Positions 1-13,200 of a DNA stretch of 64,000 nucleotides are shown piece by piece. Under the pieces are notes generated by a model. The model was not told where the DNA came from. It saw only the letters and a program-made list of their open reading frames with translations, and did no database searches. The position numbers and the translations under genes are program-made. Each line of letters opens with the position of its first letter. Positions within the stretch are counted from its first letter, which is position 1. Origin of the DNA: Odontesthes bonariensis (lineage: Eukaryota > Chordata > Actinopteri > Atheriniformes > Atherinopsidae); NCBI RefSeq assembly GCF_027942865.1, contig NC_134515.1, positions 13,493,227 through 13,557,226 of the forward strand. The letters are read 5' to 3'.

Positions 1-2
1 TT

Positions 3-173
3 GAGGGCAGCAGTCCTGGAGCTAAGACGGCGTCTGAGACTCTGGCAATGTCCTGGCCCCAAAACAGACAAGCAGATGAGGATGGTGGGAGTGCCAGCAG
101 ACTGAAGAGAAAGACGACAAAACGAGTCAAGAAGGGTCAGGAGCAACACTTATTCCCCTTCGAGAAAGTGTGA
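3..173 (+). CDS. Possible last coding exon of an upstream gene (partial)
   Basis: Reading frame 3 is open from the window edge to a TGA at 171-173, giving 56 codons. The peptide is Ser/Ala-rich at first, then strongly basic (SRLKRKTTKRVKKGQ), and ends in FPFEKV. The basic stretch could be a nuclear localisation signal. Base composition is richer in G+C than the AT-rich DNA that follows, as expected for a coding exon followed by a 3' untranslated region. Frame 1 is also open for 34 codons, so the frame is not certain. No acceptor site can be seen because the window starts here. I do not recognise the family, so the call rests on composition and position only. Confidence 0.3.
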   Translation, partial: EGSSPGAKTASETLAMSWPQNRQADEDGGSASRLKRKTTKRVKKGQEQHLFPFEKV

Positions 174-2935
174 CGTCGGAGATCAAAACTAAATCTAAAA
201 TTTGGGGTATACAAGGACACGGCTGTCAACAAAGCATTTGACTGACTGCGCATAATATTTACTGCTGAAGATGTTTCCAAGCCCTCAGAGCAGGTATGTT
301 CCTCAGGAGCAGATTCAAGAACTCTTAAATCATTTTAGGAAGATTGGTCAAAACGAGAACAGTACCAAGAGAGGAAGGGAATGTTTCCTCCAGCTGTGAT
401 GCTGCATGAATGCTACCTGCTGTGTTTTCACCGATTCTGTGCATGTTTCTATAATCTCCTATACAGTATTGTTATCTTTTTATATGAGAACTTGATGGAG
501 CAATTGTATATGCCACAATATCAGTGAATGAAAACATACATGGTGAATATCGAATCCCACTAGATGGCTCATGCAAATCCGTATTTTCAGTTTGCCGTAG
601 AGAGAACAAACTCATCAATGTGAGTAAGTGTCCTTACAGTTTCATGTCAGTGTGTAACACCACATAAAGCCCCCCCCGGTATTTCCAGTAATACCTCATG
701 TACCAATAACACTACAAACAACACAACTGTTGTCTCTGACTGAGCTCTTCTGCTGTTTTCATTTTGTCAGTTCCAAACTTTTTAACTCAAACACCATGTA
801 CCTTTGAGTTGACGTAACTGGTTTGGGCTTGTTAAGTGTTTTTATCTGACAGGAAAGCACACGTCGATTACGTCACCCTTTTCACGAGGGTGCAGTGTTA
901 AAATCCCTGAAACAGCAGTTAAGTTTTTAACTCCACTTTGAGTTCTAAACAGAGCTTTAGAGCCTCTTTTAAACCTGGAGGTTCATGTTTGGTTTTTTGT
1001 CTCTACACTTTGTGTTTCCATGTGTCCCGTTCTGCGACTCTGCCCTCCCCCTTAAACGATAGCTGCATTTAAAGTGGTAAAAGTATTTTTGTAAGAAATT
1101 TTTAATGAGTAAAAAGCTAAACAACTCAAATGCTGTAGTGGTCTTTATTTCTAATATAAACAAGATAAATGGGATTGTCACATTTGAAATAGTTCAAGCA
1201 AAGGGCAAATCTGTGATATGTGAACACAAAACTCTTTCATCCACATTGTATAGTTTCCATATCAGCAACAGTTACAGCCTTGGTTAGATCAGTTAGATCA
1301 CTTTTTTTTGTGGGGATGGTCTATACTTCATTTGACTGTAAGGTTTCATCTTTTGCTGATTGAAGAGATGGTTGATGAAATGAACATATTTGACTTGAAT
1401 GTACAAGTAGCAGTGGAACTATAGTATTTACTTTTAGCTAAATTTTTTCTCCTTAGACTGTTGATATGTTTTTAATATACAGTGGTACTCACCAGACACT
1501 GTATATTATCAACTGTTAAAACACAAAAGGAAAATAAAAATATTCTATAATCATAAATAGCACTAATATTTTTATATATAATGGAATAAATATGTATATA
1601 TGTGAGTGTATCCTTTTAGAACATTGGATTTAACACCGTTATGAAGACGCTGAAAATTGTGCATTTTCAACTCGGTGAGTAAACGGTTCCAAAGTTTTGT
1701 TTTGTTGATAATTCAAGGAAGGCTGATTGTGAGGTTTTGTGTAATACAAAGTGACAGATTCTGAGGCCTGCCTGGTGACTACTCGTGCTTGAAACAAATT
1801 CATTATGTATGGAGAGAGTCTGACCACGTAGGCATTTTAAGATAAGCTTTCGCTTGAAATTATCTTGAAAATACCACTGAAACAGGAGTTCAGTGTTCCA
1901 AAATTGAACACCTGCTGTTACTCTAAGTTAATATGTGAGCAGGTTAGATACAGGACAACAAAACATGTGCTGCTACATACCGGAGCCATTTTATTTGGAA
2001 ACTGCAAATGTCATTCTAACACTTTTGCCTTGAATGTGTCACAGTGTTTTGATTTTTCTGTTGCAACAACAGTCTGATATTGGAGGTTAATTGAACTGAA
2101 ATGAAAACTTATTGCTGCAAATTAATTGAGCTAACTCGACTAGAATAAAACAAATGTAATGAGCATTGCAAAGCCCTCCTTAAAGTTAAGATGTTAAAGT
2201 GTGTTGTGTTGCATCAGAATAAACTGAATGAACATTTGCTGAATTACATGCATTAGATATCCATCCTCAGCAGTTCCAGACCAATTATCTGTGCATTTAT
2301 CCCTGGACCTCAACCATCTGCTTCTCTCAGATGCAGCAGAGAGGTACATTAGAGGATAATGCAGTATATATTAAGCCATCACTCCTATCCTCCATAGCCA
2401 TGAGTGTAACATCCATCCAGCGGCAGAGCTGCAATGTCTACAGTTATCACTTCAATCTGTGCCACTTATTAGGAATAACACAGCAGGCACAATTTATCAA
2501 TCAAGATGTATAATATTATAATACTGTTATGGATCAAAATGCCAAAGAAGACCATTCATGGAAGAATGTTTTCACCTCATACACTGACATCAGAGTGTTG
2601 GATGCTTAGTATCTTTAAGCACTGTAGCATTTTATGTAAGAGGATCTAAAATGCAATGCGGTTTTAATGATGGTGCACTTTCCTTTATTTACTAAGATGT
2701 TACAAGTTTGAAATTTGAAACATGAACATTACTGCGTGACAGCTGAAACACCGCTTTCTTTGCCTGTTGGCAAATTTAAAATAGGAATAAAGCTTCAAAT
2801 GATTAAATCAAAATATAAATGGTTAAATATGCTAAAACAAAGTGTACTATGATATATGTCTCCTCGTACATGGAAATTTCAGAAGTAAGCCAAATGGACA
2901 CCACAGATGCGTGTAATGATGTTATCACTCCAAAC
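174..2935. other. Intergenic or 3' untranslated DNA, no gene seen
   Basis: This is AT-rich DNA with only short open frames in all phases and no recognisable protein motif. If the exon at the left edge is real, the first part would be its 3' untranslated region. AATAAA-type motifs occur near 1532 and 1584. I see no convincing mobile element. Confidence 0.5.
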
Positions 2936-3110
2936 AGAGAGGAGGCTGACGTGAGACACGCGGACGTGACGTCATTGATAAGCACCCCTGTAACCGTCTA
3001 TCTTCCGCCCAGCAGCCAAGCAAAGGACTGAAAATCGCTCTTCGGATTCCCCAGCACAAAAACCCGCTTGTGGTTGTCACGGCGGGCCGAGTCAACGCTG
3101 CTCTGAGAGG
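2936..3110 (+). promoter_or_regulatory. arih2: arih2 promoter and likely non-coding first exon
   Basis: A GC-richer, CpG-containing patch contains a perfect palindromic cAMP-response element TGACGTCA at 2967-2974. The sequence runs on to a good splice donor, GAG|GTAAAC, with GT at 3110-3111. The next acceptor that fits is the CTCCTCAG ending at 6209, which would place a 5' untranslated first exon at roughly 3010-3109 and a 3.1-kb intron. This is the usual layout for a CpG-type housekeeping promoter. The transcription start is inferred, not seen. Confidence 0.5.
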
Positions 3111-6100
3111 TAAACACCGTGGACCTTAAACACTGCAAATGAATGCAGCGGTTGTTTAAATCTATCTGTTTGCTCCCGAGCCACAGAGGGCCTTGTTTAC
3201 ATCTCAATCCCCGGACTAGAGTAACTAAGAGGCGGAGGTTTAGCTGAGTGGGATGATAAGGAGGGGTGAATACATGTCGAATTCAGTTCATGTTAGTGGG
3301 CAAAATTAAATTCCCCTTGACAAATTCATAAAACCTGCTTTTGAAAGCACTAAGCAGTATAACTCGTTGTGGTCGTGGGCTTGTCCAACCGCTACTTAAC
3401 TGCTCAACAGAACTAACACCACGCTAGCCAGGAAGCTAATCCGGCTAACGAGAACTCAGCCAGCCGCTGTGTGGATTTCACGCCACCGTTTTTATCTCAC
3501 GCGCCGAAGTCAAACCTAAATACCAATATCCAGAGACAACCGAACAGTTTTTACGCAGCTTTACCCCGTACTGAGCAAATTATTCGACTTCTCTCCCAAA
3601 CCTGTTATCTAACCTGTGCTGAGTCGCTGTGTTATAGTAGCTTAGCGAGATGTATGTCACCCAGTTTGCTGCCTATTTTTAACCTGGATCGGGCGAAATG
3701 TGAGCACTAATTTGCCGGTGGGCTGGCACCGGAGTCGGCTGGCAGGCTTTCCCGACTAGCCTTATGTTCTCTCTAGCTTAGTATTTGAGAAGTCACATTT
3801 AAACCCGGGTGTCCATAAACGTCTTTGATGTTCGTTGACCTCCGTGAATGTGAATCACATGTCGAATTAAGCTGGGCTACCTAGGGCCTCTGTGGTGGTA
3901 AATCCGTGTCCAGAGTGCGCTTCTCTTTCAAAGTTATACGATTCTTTAACTTTCATATCACAGTGTGACTGGGTGTTTTTCTGAGTATAAGGCCAGCTAC
4001 TTCTTTACCTAAAATAAGCAAAACCTTTTCGGGACAGTGATTTAAGTGTGTGATAAGAGGGGGAAACTGCAATTCCATAAAAATTTGTAATTAAGTCATG
4101 ACCTCGCACAAGTGGATTAACCAATATGTAGAAGGTCCACAAAGCTTTCTACCGATGAGCACCAATGTCAACAAAAACAAATCATTCACTTTATTAACAC
4201 GTTTTCTAACATGATAACACTATTAAACTAATTATGATAAGGAAAGTGATGGAAATGCATCATTGCAGTCATGATTACATGATACATATAATGTAAAACA
4301 ATTACATCTGTAGATAAAAGACATAAATATACACTGGTCAAATTCATATCCTCATTTACAGTGATTTCTGGTTAAACATCGCTGCTTTTTTTTTTTTTTT
4401 TTTTTTAATTAATCTAAATTTTTGGCAGCTTCCCATTTTGTGTGCAGTGTTACTTCCCGATTTGACACCAAATCAACCTCATACACGGTCCATCTCGTTC
4501 CCTTATACTGAGGGCAAAGCGTCTTCTCCTGATCTTTGAAACGGTAACATTGGATCCGAACACATGCACACAGCACTTAGTATTAATAGCATAGAAAAGC
4601 ATTCGGCCAACCGGTGAGAAAGATGGGTGCAGCTGAACTTTGAGGACTGTGAGTGATGGAGAAACCTTGGCCCCGATTCATTTGCAAGCCATAGCTTTAC
4701 AATCATGAGTAATTGTTCCTCTTTCATGCAAATAAAAACAAGTTTGTCATCATGCGTCACTCTCTTGCGAACACCAAAAAAATTCTGAAACAAATATTTA
4801 GCAACAAAGGTACTTTCCAGCTTTTTAATGGACGATTAATGATAGATTGGCTGTTGAGGAAAGACGGAGGATGACACAAAGACAGCTGGATTAGCCCAAT
4901 ATAAAACGACTACTATAATTTCAGAAGAGTCCAATGTAGAACTAATGACAAATTTCAAGTAATGTAATTGCTTTTTTTTCTTTGGTATGGTCAGTTTTTC
5001 CAAGGTGATGTCAATGTGTGGGCAGAACAAGACACAAATAATGTTGTCCTTCACACAGATTCTGGTCACCATCAACCAGTTTGCCGTCACCAGTATGCAG
5101 AATTTATTAGAAAGAGATGAAGAAAGCTCAAACTCTTCTGGTCAGATGTTACCTTTTTAAAATAATTTTTCTATACATTCGCTTCATATTAATGTTGTGA
5201 AGTGTTTTCTACTCTGCTTCTTTTCTAAGATATGTCTAGTTTTATAGCAGATATGGTGGTTTGTCCATAAGTTAAGAGTTATGTGCTCCCAAATGCAAAA
5301 CTATCTTAGGTTGTTATCTATCTAGATTGGGATTACGTAGCCACTGTGGGGTGGCCTAAGAGCAACCCATGAAAATTAGGTTTTTGTCAGTTCATTGCAT
5401 AGAATTTTGTTTGCGTTTGCACATTTTTTTTCTTTCTTTCAGCTTCTTATATCACATTGACTTGTCACATATATTACAGTTAGCTGGGCTTCCTTTTTGG
5501 AGATTTTTGAGAGATTTGTGTTCAGTAGAATTTAGGAGAACTAGTTGAACCACCAGGTGCATTGTAAATAGTTTGATAAAGAAGCTCCACTCCGTGTGTC
5601 ATCACGGCTGGATGTACTGCTGTTGTCATTAAGAACCACATGTTGATAACTCTTATCACTGCAGTGATCAACTAGAATTGAAATTGTCGGTAGCATAAAA
5701 AGTAGAAGATATAAATTATAAGAAAATTTGTATTTTATGCACAAATTCGACTGGTGTTTAACAAGACAATTTGTTGTTTGTTACCCTTTGTGCTAATCGC
5801 TACTGAAGCCATACAGAATTCAGTGCTGTGCCAAAGCAACTTTTTCTAAAATCTGCAAAAAATAACCAATTGACCACATCTTTTAATAAGCTATTGATTA
5901 TTTGGTAATTTTTGCTCAAAGAAAGAATTTCTTGTCTTTGAGATGTAAGATGAAATGCTCCTCTCGTTCCTTTTTGTCTTATGTGAAATTAAACTTTATC
6001 TAACAACATAAGATGTGACACAATTATTGTAAATCATAAACAAATAATCAGCATGATTTTTTACTGGTGTGTTTTATCTTTTTTACCCTCCTTTTCCATT

Positions 6101-6209
6101 TTTCCTATTCAATTCTTGTTCCATTTCTTCTTCTTCTTCTTCTTCTTCTCTCTTCTTCCCTCTTCATTGGTCACTCCTCCAGCCTCCTTTTTCCCCTTTC
6201 TCTCCTCAG
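3111..6209 (+). other. Inferred first intron of arih2
   Basis: No coding exon, RNA gene or named element was recognised. The region holds a T-run near 4388-4406 and a (TTC)n pyrimidine tract near 6128-6150 that leads into the acceptor at 6208-6209. The first ~600 bases stay CpG-rich, consistent with a CpG island extending downstream of the promoter. Confidence 0.4.
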
Positions 6210-6471
6210 ATTGTGCTGTTACCCTGTTTCCAAATGAGTGACGGAGAGTGTGACTTCTTCTGCTTCTTCCGCTGTTGCTGAGCGCGCTCCATACGCGCCT
6301 CAGACAGACGGGAAGGCAGGGTGTCTCTTAACAGTGACACCAGGTGGAAAGAGGGCGGGGACAAAAGCAGGTGGAGCTTCAGTCGAGCCATTTCAGCTAT
6401 AACTGGACCACTTGGATCCGACAGGTAGGCGGGTTGTCTACCTGTCCGGGTGATTTGAGTCAGTCGACTTG
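6210..6471 (+). other. arih2: arih2 5' leader in the first coding exon, with a short upstream ORF
   Basis: The leader runs from the acceptor (AG 6208-6209) straight into the coding start at 6472. It contains an upstream ATG at 6234 with a 15-residue frame, MSDGECDFFCFFRCC, stopped by TGA at 6279-6281. Four of the 15 residues are Cys. Such an upstream frame could damp translation of the main frame. A potential donor GTAGGC at 6424 is too close to the next AG (about 6460) to make a normal intron, so I treat the exon as continuous. Confidence 0.45.
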
Positions 6472-9400
6472 ATGTCTGTGGACATGAACAGCCAGGCGTC
6501 AGACAGCAATGAGGAAGACTTCGGGGTGATCTCTGAAGAAGAGGAGGATGAAGATGATGGAGGAGAAGAGGATGATCAGGGTGACATTGTAGGCTATTAT
6601 GAGGGAGTGGCCAGTGACGTGGAGCAACAGGGCGCCGATTCCTTCGATCCAGAAGAGTACCTGTTTACCTGTCTGACATACAAAGAGAGCCAGCGAGTGC
6701 TGACAGAGGAAGTAAACACTGTGGCGGCTGCTCTGAAGGTGAGTGGCCCCAGGATTTAATGTAAATTCGGCTTGTATGACCAAAAACAAAGAACTTGATC
6801 AGAATAAATTCTTGGCAGTAAAATGCACCGAACTCTAAAAGCAACCAGAATATGTGCTAAGAAAGCGGCACAAAATGTAAAACAGAGTCTCTTTATTGTG
6901 CTCGATCTCTCCATGACTGATGATACTTATTGGTATTGACATTTTTGCGTAATTGCATTAACGTGTGTGACTGGCATCAAATGGAGAGCTAAATTTTTCT
7001 TAATAAAATGAAAGCTTCCAGATTATTTCTACGTTTTTGGTCTCAAAAAACACAAGGGGGTAAATTCTTGTTTACGATTTTAACCACATATGAATAGGGT
7101 GTGAAGTATGTTTGTAATTTTTGAGCTAATAGTGTGCCTTTATCCCCAGAGATCTTTTTTTAGTGGTTACCAAATAGATATGTTTGTTATGATGTTCAGA
7201 CACAGTGTCACAAGGTTATTTAAATATATTCCAGGAATCTTCTCAGGACCTGAGCTGCCAACCATATTTGTTATAAAATGATGTGTTGTGACACTGAAAA
7301 AAAAGATTGGTCAAGAAAGGACTGCTTCCCTCTGCCTTTTTGTAAAACTGGAGCTTGGCTGTGTGCTTTGTGTGGGGGAAAAAAAAAAAATGTCTGAAGC
7401 AACATTTCGTAGCTTCAAATTATCGGAGCACATTTCAGTCGTCTGCTTTTTTTTTTTTTCTCTCTTGCAGGTTTTACCGTCGGTAGCAAAACTGATCCTG
7501 GTGCATTTTCACTGGCACGTTGCACAAATACTGGACAGGTATCTGTTCTGCTCTTTCACTATTATGTCTTCCCTCTTTCTTTTGTTCACCCAACCTTCCC
7601 ACTTTTATCTGTACTTTTCTACTTTATCTCTCATACTTCATCCTCCTCATTTTCTTTACTATGTCACTGTCGGATTGAACCCATTTCCCTCGGCAACCTT
7701 GTTTCTTTAATTCTTGTTTCATTCTGTTGGCCTCTAATTATTTCCCATCACTCCTTTTCTTTTATTCTTTGCCCTGCAGTTTGCCCTGGTGCCATATGTG
7801 ATGATTTGATACATCTGCAAAGAGCTAACATTGTTTGATTTATCAGTCAGGGTTTCAGTTTGCTGGCTTTTTCCCTGACTTAGTAATTTGTTTCTGTCCA
7901 TGTTTCCCACAGATTTAAGTCCAACTCCTCTCTGCTTTTGTCAGATGCTCTGGTCCAGCCCAGCAGTACCTGCAGATTAGTCACTGTGAGTATAATTAGT
8001 TTATTTTAGCCACTCGTTCACTGCTGCACTCTTATTTCCTGTGAAGTAACGTCAAATTTAAATGCTGCAGACTGGACACCTGTTGACTATTTCGAGAGTG
8101 GCCCAGTGATTAGTGTGTTTCTGATGGCTCTGTGTGTGTGTTTCAGGCCCCTCAGTCCCTCCAGTGTGGTGTGTGTCTACAGGTTGTACGGAGAGACTCC
8201 CTGCTGGCTCTGCCCTGCCAGCACTCCTTCTGCAAAGGATGCTGGGAGCAGCACTGCGCCGTACTGGTCAAAGATGGCTTGGGAGTGGGTGAGTGCTGTT
8301 CAGTGTGTGTCTTTTGCGTGCACCCCTGTAGTCATCAAAGCTGGTTTTAGAGTGGGTGGCTCACGCTTTGTGTTTCTTTATGTTCTGATATATAAATGTG
8401 TGTTGCCCACTCTTCATGTTGAAATTTTATTTTAGCCTTTGTTTTCCTGCCAAACCAGTAGGGTTTGTTAAGTTACATACACCAGTGTGTTCGGGGATAG
8501 AAAACTGTGTTTTTTTTACGTGTGTCCAAGAAAAACTCTGCAGATAAAGGAGGTGTCACTGCATATAGGAGGTTTTTATGACTCCCATCTGTTAAGTTTA
8601 CCAAGTGGTCACCCTCCTGCTGCAGCGTCATGATAATCAGCGTGTGTCTGTGAAAGAGTGTGCTGGTGTCAGCAGGACAGCAGGGTGTGTACATGGATCA
8701 GTTCCAAGTAGTTGTGCAGTCTAGTATGTACATGTGGTAAAGTGTATATACAGTTTACCAGACGTACTGTCTTTAAGTTGTGTATGAGTTATTTTGCCGT
8801 GGGGTGTGTGAGAATGTTTGTATGCAGTCGTGTGTCCCTCTTTCTGCTCCTTACATGGCCTCTCAGTTGTTCCACATAACCAGAGACTCAGTTTGATAAG
8901 CGTCTCTCTATCAGCTGCACCAAGGACACATTTATGACGACCCCATTCCACAATCTAGGTCAGTGTAACACTTGAAACCAGTCCGCTTAAACCAGACAAA
9001 ACGGTAGTAGAACTTTTGACGTCACTAAAGAATTTAAATGATTTAAAAAGGTCCACTTTTTTTTTCCAGTGATTTTTATATTAAAAAAAAAATAAATAAA
9101 AAGAAAGAAGTATTTACAGCTTTTCCAGGACTTTGTGTCCGCAGTGTTTCTTGCATGTAGACTTTAGCTGGGCCAACAGAAAAAGTATATTTTGTGATCT
9201 ATTATATTTACAAACTTCAACATAGAACAGATTAATCCTTCCCTCACGTGACAAAATAATTGGCAATGATTCACAAACCCCACTATAAATATACACTATT
9301 CATGGTAATTTTTTTGGCAATGACCATCTACTTTTTGTGGAAAAGTCCCTAATACTGCCTCTTTGTTGCAAATAACTTGATCAGATCAGTGCAGCGCCTG

Positions 9401-10164
9401 AGCAGACAGAGCAGTGTGTTCATTGAGTGGCAGAGAGCACAGTGAAAGCTGGTCTGCTGACTTGGATTTGAGTGGATGTGTGACAGAAAATAAAAGTTAT
9501 CAAGTCTCTTTTTTTTTTTTTAATGTAAACTTTGACAAAATCACAGCTCTCTTCCTTGTTTGGTAAAATCTAACTCACTGGAAAACACGGCTACATGTTG
9601 CCTCGACTTTAATGTGTTTTGTTTTGTGTGTGTGTGTGTGTGTGTTCAGGTATCTCGTGTATGGCTCAGGACTGTTCCCTGCAGATGCCAGAAGACTTTG
9701 TCCTGCCGCTGCTGCCAGGAGAGGAGCTGAAGGACAAATACAGACGCTACCTCTTCAGAGACTATGTCGAGGTGTGTGAATGACTCTTTGTCAGCTGAAT
9801 CCGTTTGCTCAGATGATGCATCAAAGTCTGTATGCGTAACAAATGAGACACTAGAGTTATATAGGCAGTGTGAAGGAGAACTCAAATCCTTTGTTTGTTG
9901 TGCATCACTGAATTTTGGCCGTCTGTGTCGCCAGTCCGTCTGAACATAATTCTGCAAATTAAATGAGACTTTTGTTTTTCCTTTTTGATTTAGTTAAATT
10001 ACATGCATACATTTTTAGTTGTCATTGACCAAGATCTGATTTACGCTGATAGTTAAGTGAGTTGAAATGATGATTATAGTGTACATAATGAGTGAAAAAT
10101 AACAAAAAAAGCCCAACACACTAGGGGTGTGCAAAATAATCGTCATGACGATGCATCGCGATTC

Positions 10165-10215
<51 letters not shown>

Positions 10216-13200
10216 TTATAGTTTTATAAAGCCTATGCACTTTTTTTTGTCTGTACTGATCATCCCTATTTTGTTATTTTAAGTTTTATAAATCCTATGC
10301 ACTTTTTGTGATGAGTGTGTCCAGTAATAGTTGTTTTAATGGTAATACCTCCAAAAGTTGTTTCAATAAATACAGTTATGAATTGATTTGCTTTGAGTTA
10401 TGTATCAATTGAAGACACTATCCAGATCATACACAGCCAGTGGTAATAGCTGTATTTTTTATTTATTTTTTAAGTATGTTCAGTGAAAATATCGCGATGC
10501 ATCGCAATAATTCAAGTATCGCGATGCATCGTGATAGTATCGCATCGTGGCATGTGAATCGTGATTCGAATCGAATCGTGACTTCTTTGCCAATACCCAC
10601 CCCTACAACACACTGGAGAATCCACAGAATACAATTACAGACTTTTATCGGGACGTTTCTGAGTAAGAGTTTGGGCTGCTAAGTGTGTTTTCTTTTTTTC
10701 TTTTTTAAATGTCTTAGGCTAATTCTGACCCCTCTTCGTTTTGCAGAGTCACTTCCAGCTGCAGTTGTGTCCGGGGGCAGACTGTCCCATCGTCATTAAG
10801 GTGCAGGAGCCTCGGGCACGCAGGGTGCAGTGTAGCCGCTGCGGGGAAGTCTTTTGGTAGGACACACAAAACGCAGCAAGGAACACCTGCATGAATGTAC
10901 AAACGCTCATAAGTTAGAAACAGGTGTCAGCTTGAAATTGTACAACTCTGGCGTGATTCCAAATGAAACGTGTAAATGGTTTAACTAGAAATGGTACAAA
11001 GAGAACCTACCTAATGTTTGTTTTAGTGGTCTGATTTCAATTCTGATGTCTGCAAGTATTTTGGTTTAAAATGGAGTTTATTTGGACAGAGATTGAACAG
11101 TGTGTTTATCTGTTGTCCCTCCCTCAGTTTTAAATGCCGTCAGATGTATCACGCACCCACAGACTGTGCAACAATTCGGAAATGGCTGATCAAATGTGCA
11201 GATGACTCGGAAACGGCAAACTACATCAGCGCACACACTAAAGACGTACGATGACTGCACAAACACAAAATACAACTGCTGTTACTTTAACATGCTTGTG
11301 CACATACTGTAGTTTTATACATGTATCACCGATGGTGAAAATGTCACAGCGTGTGAAACTAATTTGAACATAACTATCCTGCACAGATTTAAATGGGAAG
11401 TTAAGAGCTGTTTTTCTCCTGTAGTGTCCAAAGTGCAATATCTGCATTGAGAAGAACGGTGGGTGCAATCACATGGTGAGTAAGAGCTGAAATTCACACT
11501 TTTCCCAGAACACAGGAAATGATAGAAATCTAATCAGATTCTGTGAAATGAGGTCTGAGGCCTGAACTTTAACAGTTTAACACTTGCTTCAGTCCCTCCT
11601 GAGATGATCCATTACCTGATGTTAGCAATTCTTTTTCTATTATTTAAACCTCAAGCGGTTTGTGTGTTACTCTAGTGTGACATGCACAGTTAAAGCGGTT
11701 CTCTGGTTCATTAACTGGACTTTTTTTCTTGTATGTTTCAGCAATGCTCCAAGTGCAAACACGGTAAGTTGTTCCTCATAGTTTTACACCTTATTTATGG
11801 AGCCATGTGGCAAGATGAGTCGCACAAAAATAGACAGCAGCCATAATTACAAGAAAAGGAGGAATAAACTTCCAATTATTATCTTTTTTTGCATCTTTAG
11901 AATATCAGTGAACAACTTTTCAAGGACTGTAGGTTAGATGGTCTGATGCCACTGATGTGTTCCACATGTCACTAGTTCCCTTTTCACAAGTTAGTTAGTC
12001 ATATCATGGCCAAATCAAACTGTGGTTAGGGACAACGATCTGCAACAGAACAGCATCACATCAGTCGTCTTAGATCGCTGTGGACTGGAGAACTAAACCC
12101 GTAGATTATTGTTTCATACAAAATGCGTAAACGTGTGCTGCGAACTGTACGTGCAGAGTCCATAAAGATGTGTTTTGTGTGTCCTGGAAGACTTCTGCTG
12201 GATGTGTCTTGGAGACTGGAAGACTCATGGCAGTGAATACTACGAGTGCAGCCGCTACAAAGAAAACCCTGATATCGTCAACCAGAGCCAGCAGGCTCAG
12301 GCCAGAGAGGCCCTCAAGAAATACCTCTTCTATTTTGAGAGGGTGAGTTTTGTCTTCAGCAAAAAAGTTCATTTTAATTCCTTGAAAAATCTGAAACTCA
12401 ACTCCTTAAATGGACCTCTGACTAATAAGACTCATAGACCTTAATGTGTTCTTATTACCCTGGACGCTGAAAATATGTCATTAAAAACACATGAAATATT
12501 TTAGTAACTTAAAAAACCAGCTCGGTGCATATTTTGACAGTGCCTCGGGTTACTTTATCTGGACATCACCTCGTGTTTCGATTACGATGTAAAATGCTCA
12601 AACTTTTATCATAATACACACGCGCCTGTTTTTGTCTGTGTTAAATCTTTTCTGCAGAACTTATTATAAGGATAAATATCAGTCACTGTCTTAAAATGAG
12701 TCACTATACTTTCTGATGGAATAGTTACAGTGAAGCATCCAGTTTTAAATCTTTTGGGTTGTGTTTGTAAATATTTTTTCAGTATTAGAGGACTGATGAT
12801 GAAATGTTGACAACTTAATGGGAAGTTTTAGTTAAACAGAAATCACAGACGAGGAGACAATTTATCCCACAACATTTCTCAGAGATTTTAGTAGGAATAT
12901 TGAACCATTAGAATTCATTATTTTGATCTGTAACCTACTTTTTATCATGTCATTCCCCGCTTAAATGGCGAGATAATCGCAGAAGATAACTTGTACTGTC
13001 TGCAGCCACATCGGTCCTGCAAGGCTTTACTGTCGTGTAACAAAGGGATTTTCTTCGGTTCCCGCCGCAGGTCAGGGAAGCGATCTGATAAGCACTGGTG
13101 CGCTGGTTGTTGGACCATCGTCTCAGCTCAGATGTGCTGCGCAGCTACTGAGTGACAGTCAGTTTCCCACAGAACCCTATTTTTTTAGCTGATCTGTTCT

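Noticed and set aside
7288-7710. 140-codon open frame overlapping arih2 exon 2
   Set aside because: It is intron read-through around the 68-nt exon, rich in Phe/Leu from pyrimidine tracts, with no second conserved segment.
12955-13150. GC-richer patch in arih2 intron 10 as a hidden exon or internal promoter
   Set aside because: No open frame fits the flanking phases and no clear splice pair or core promoter motif was found.
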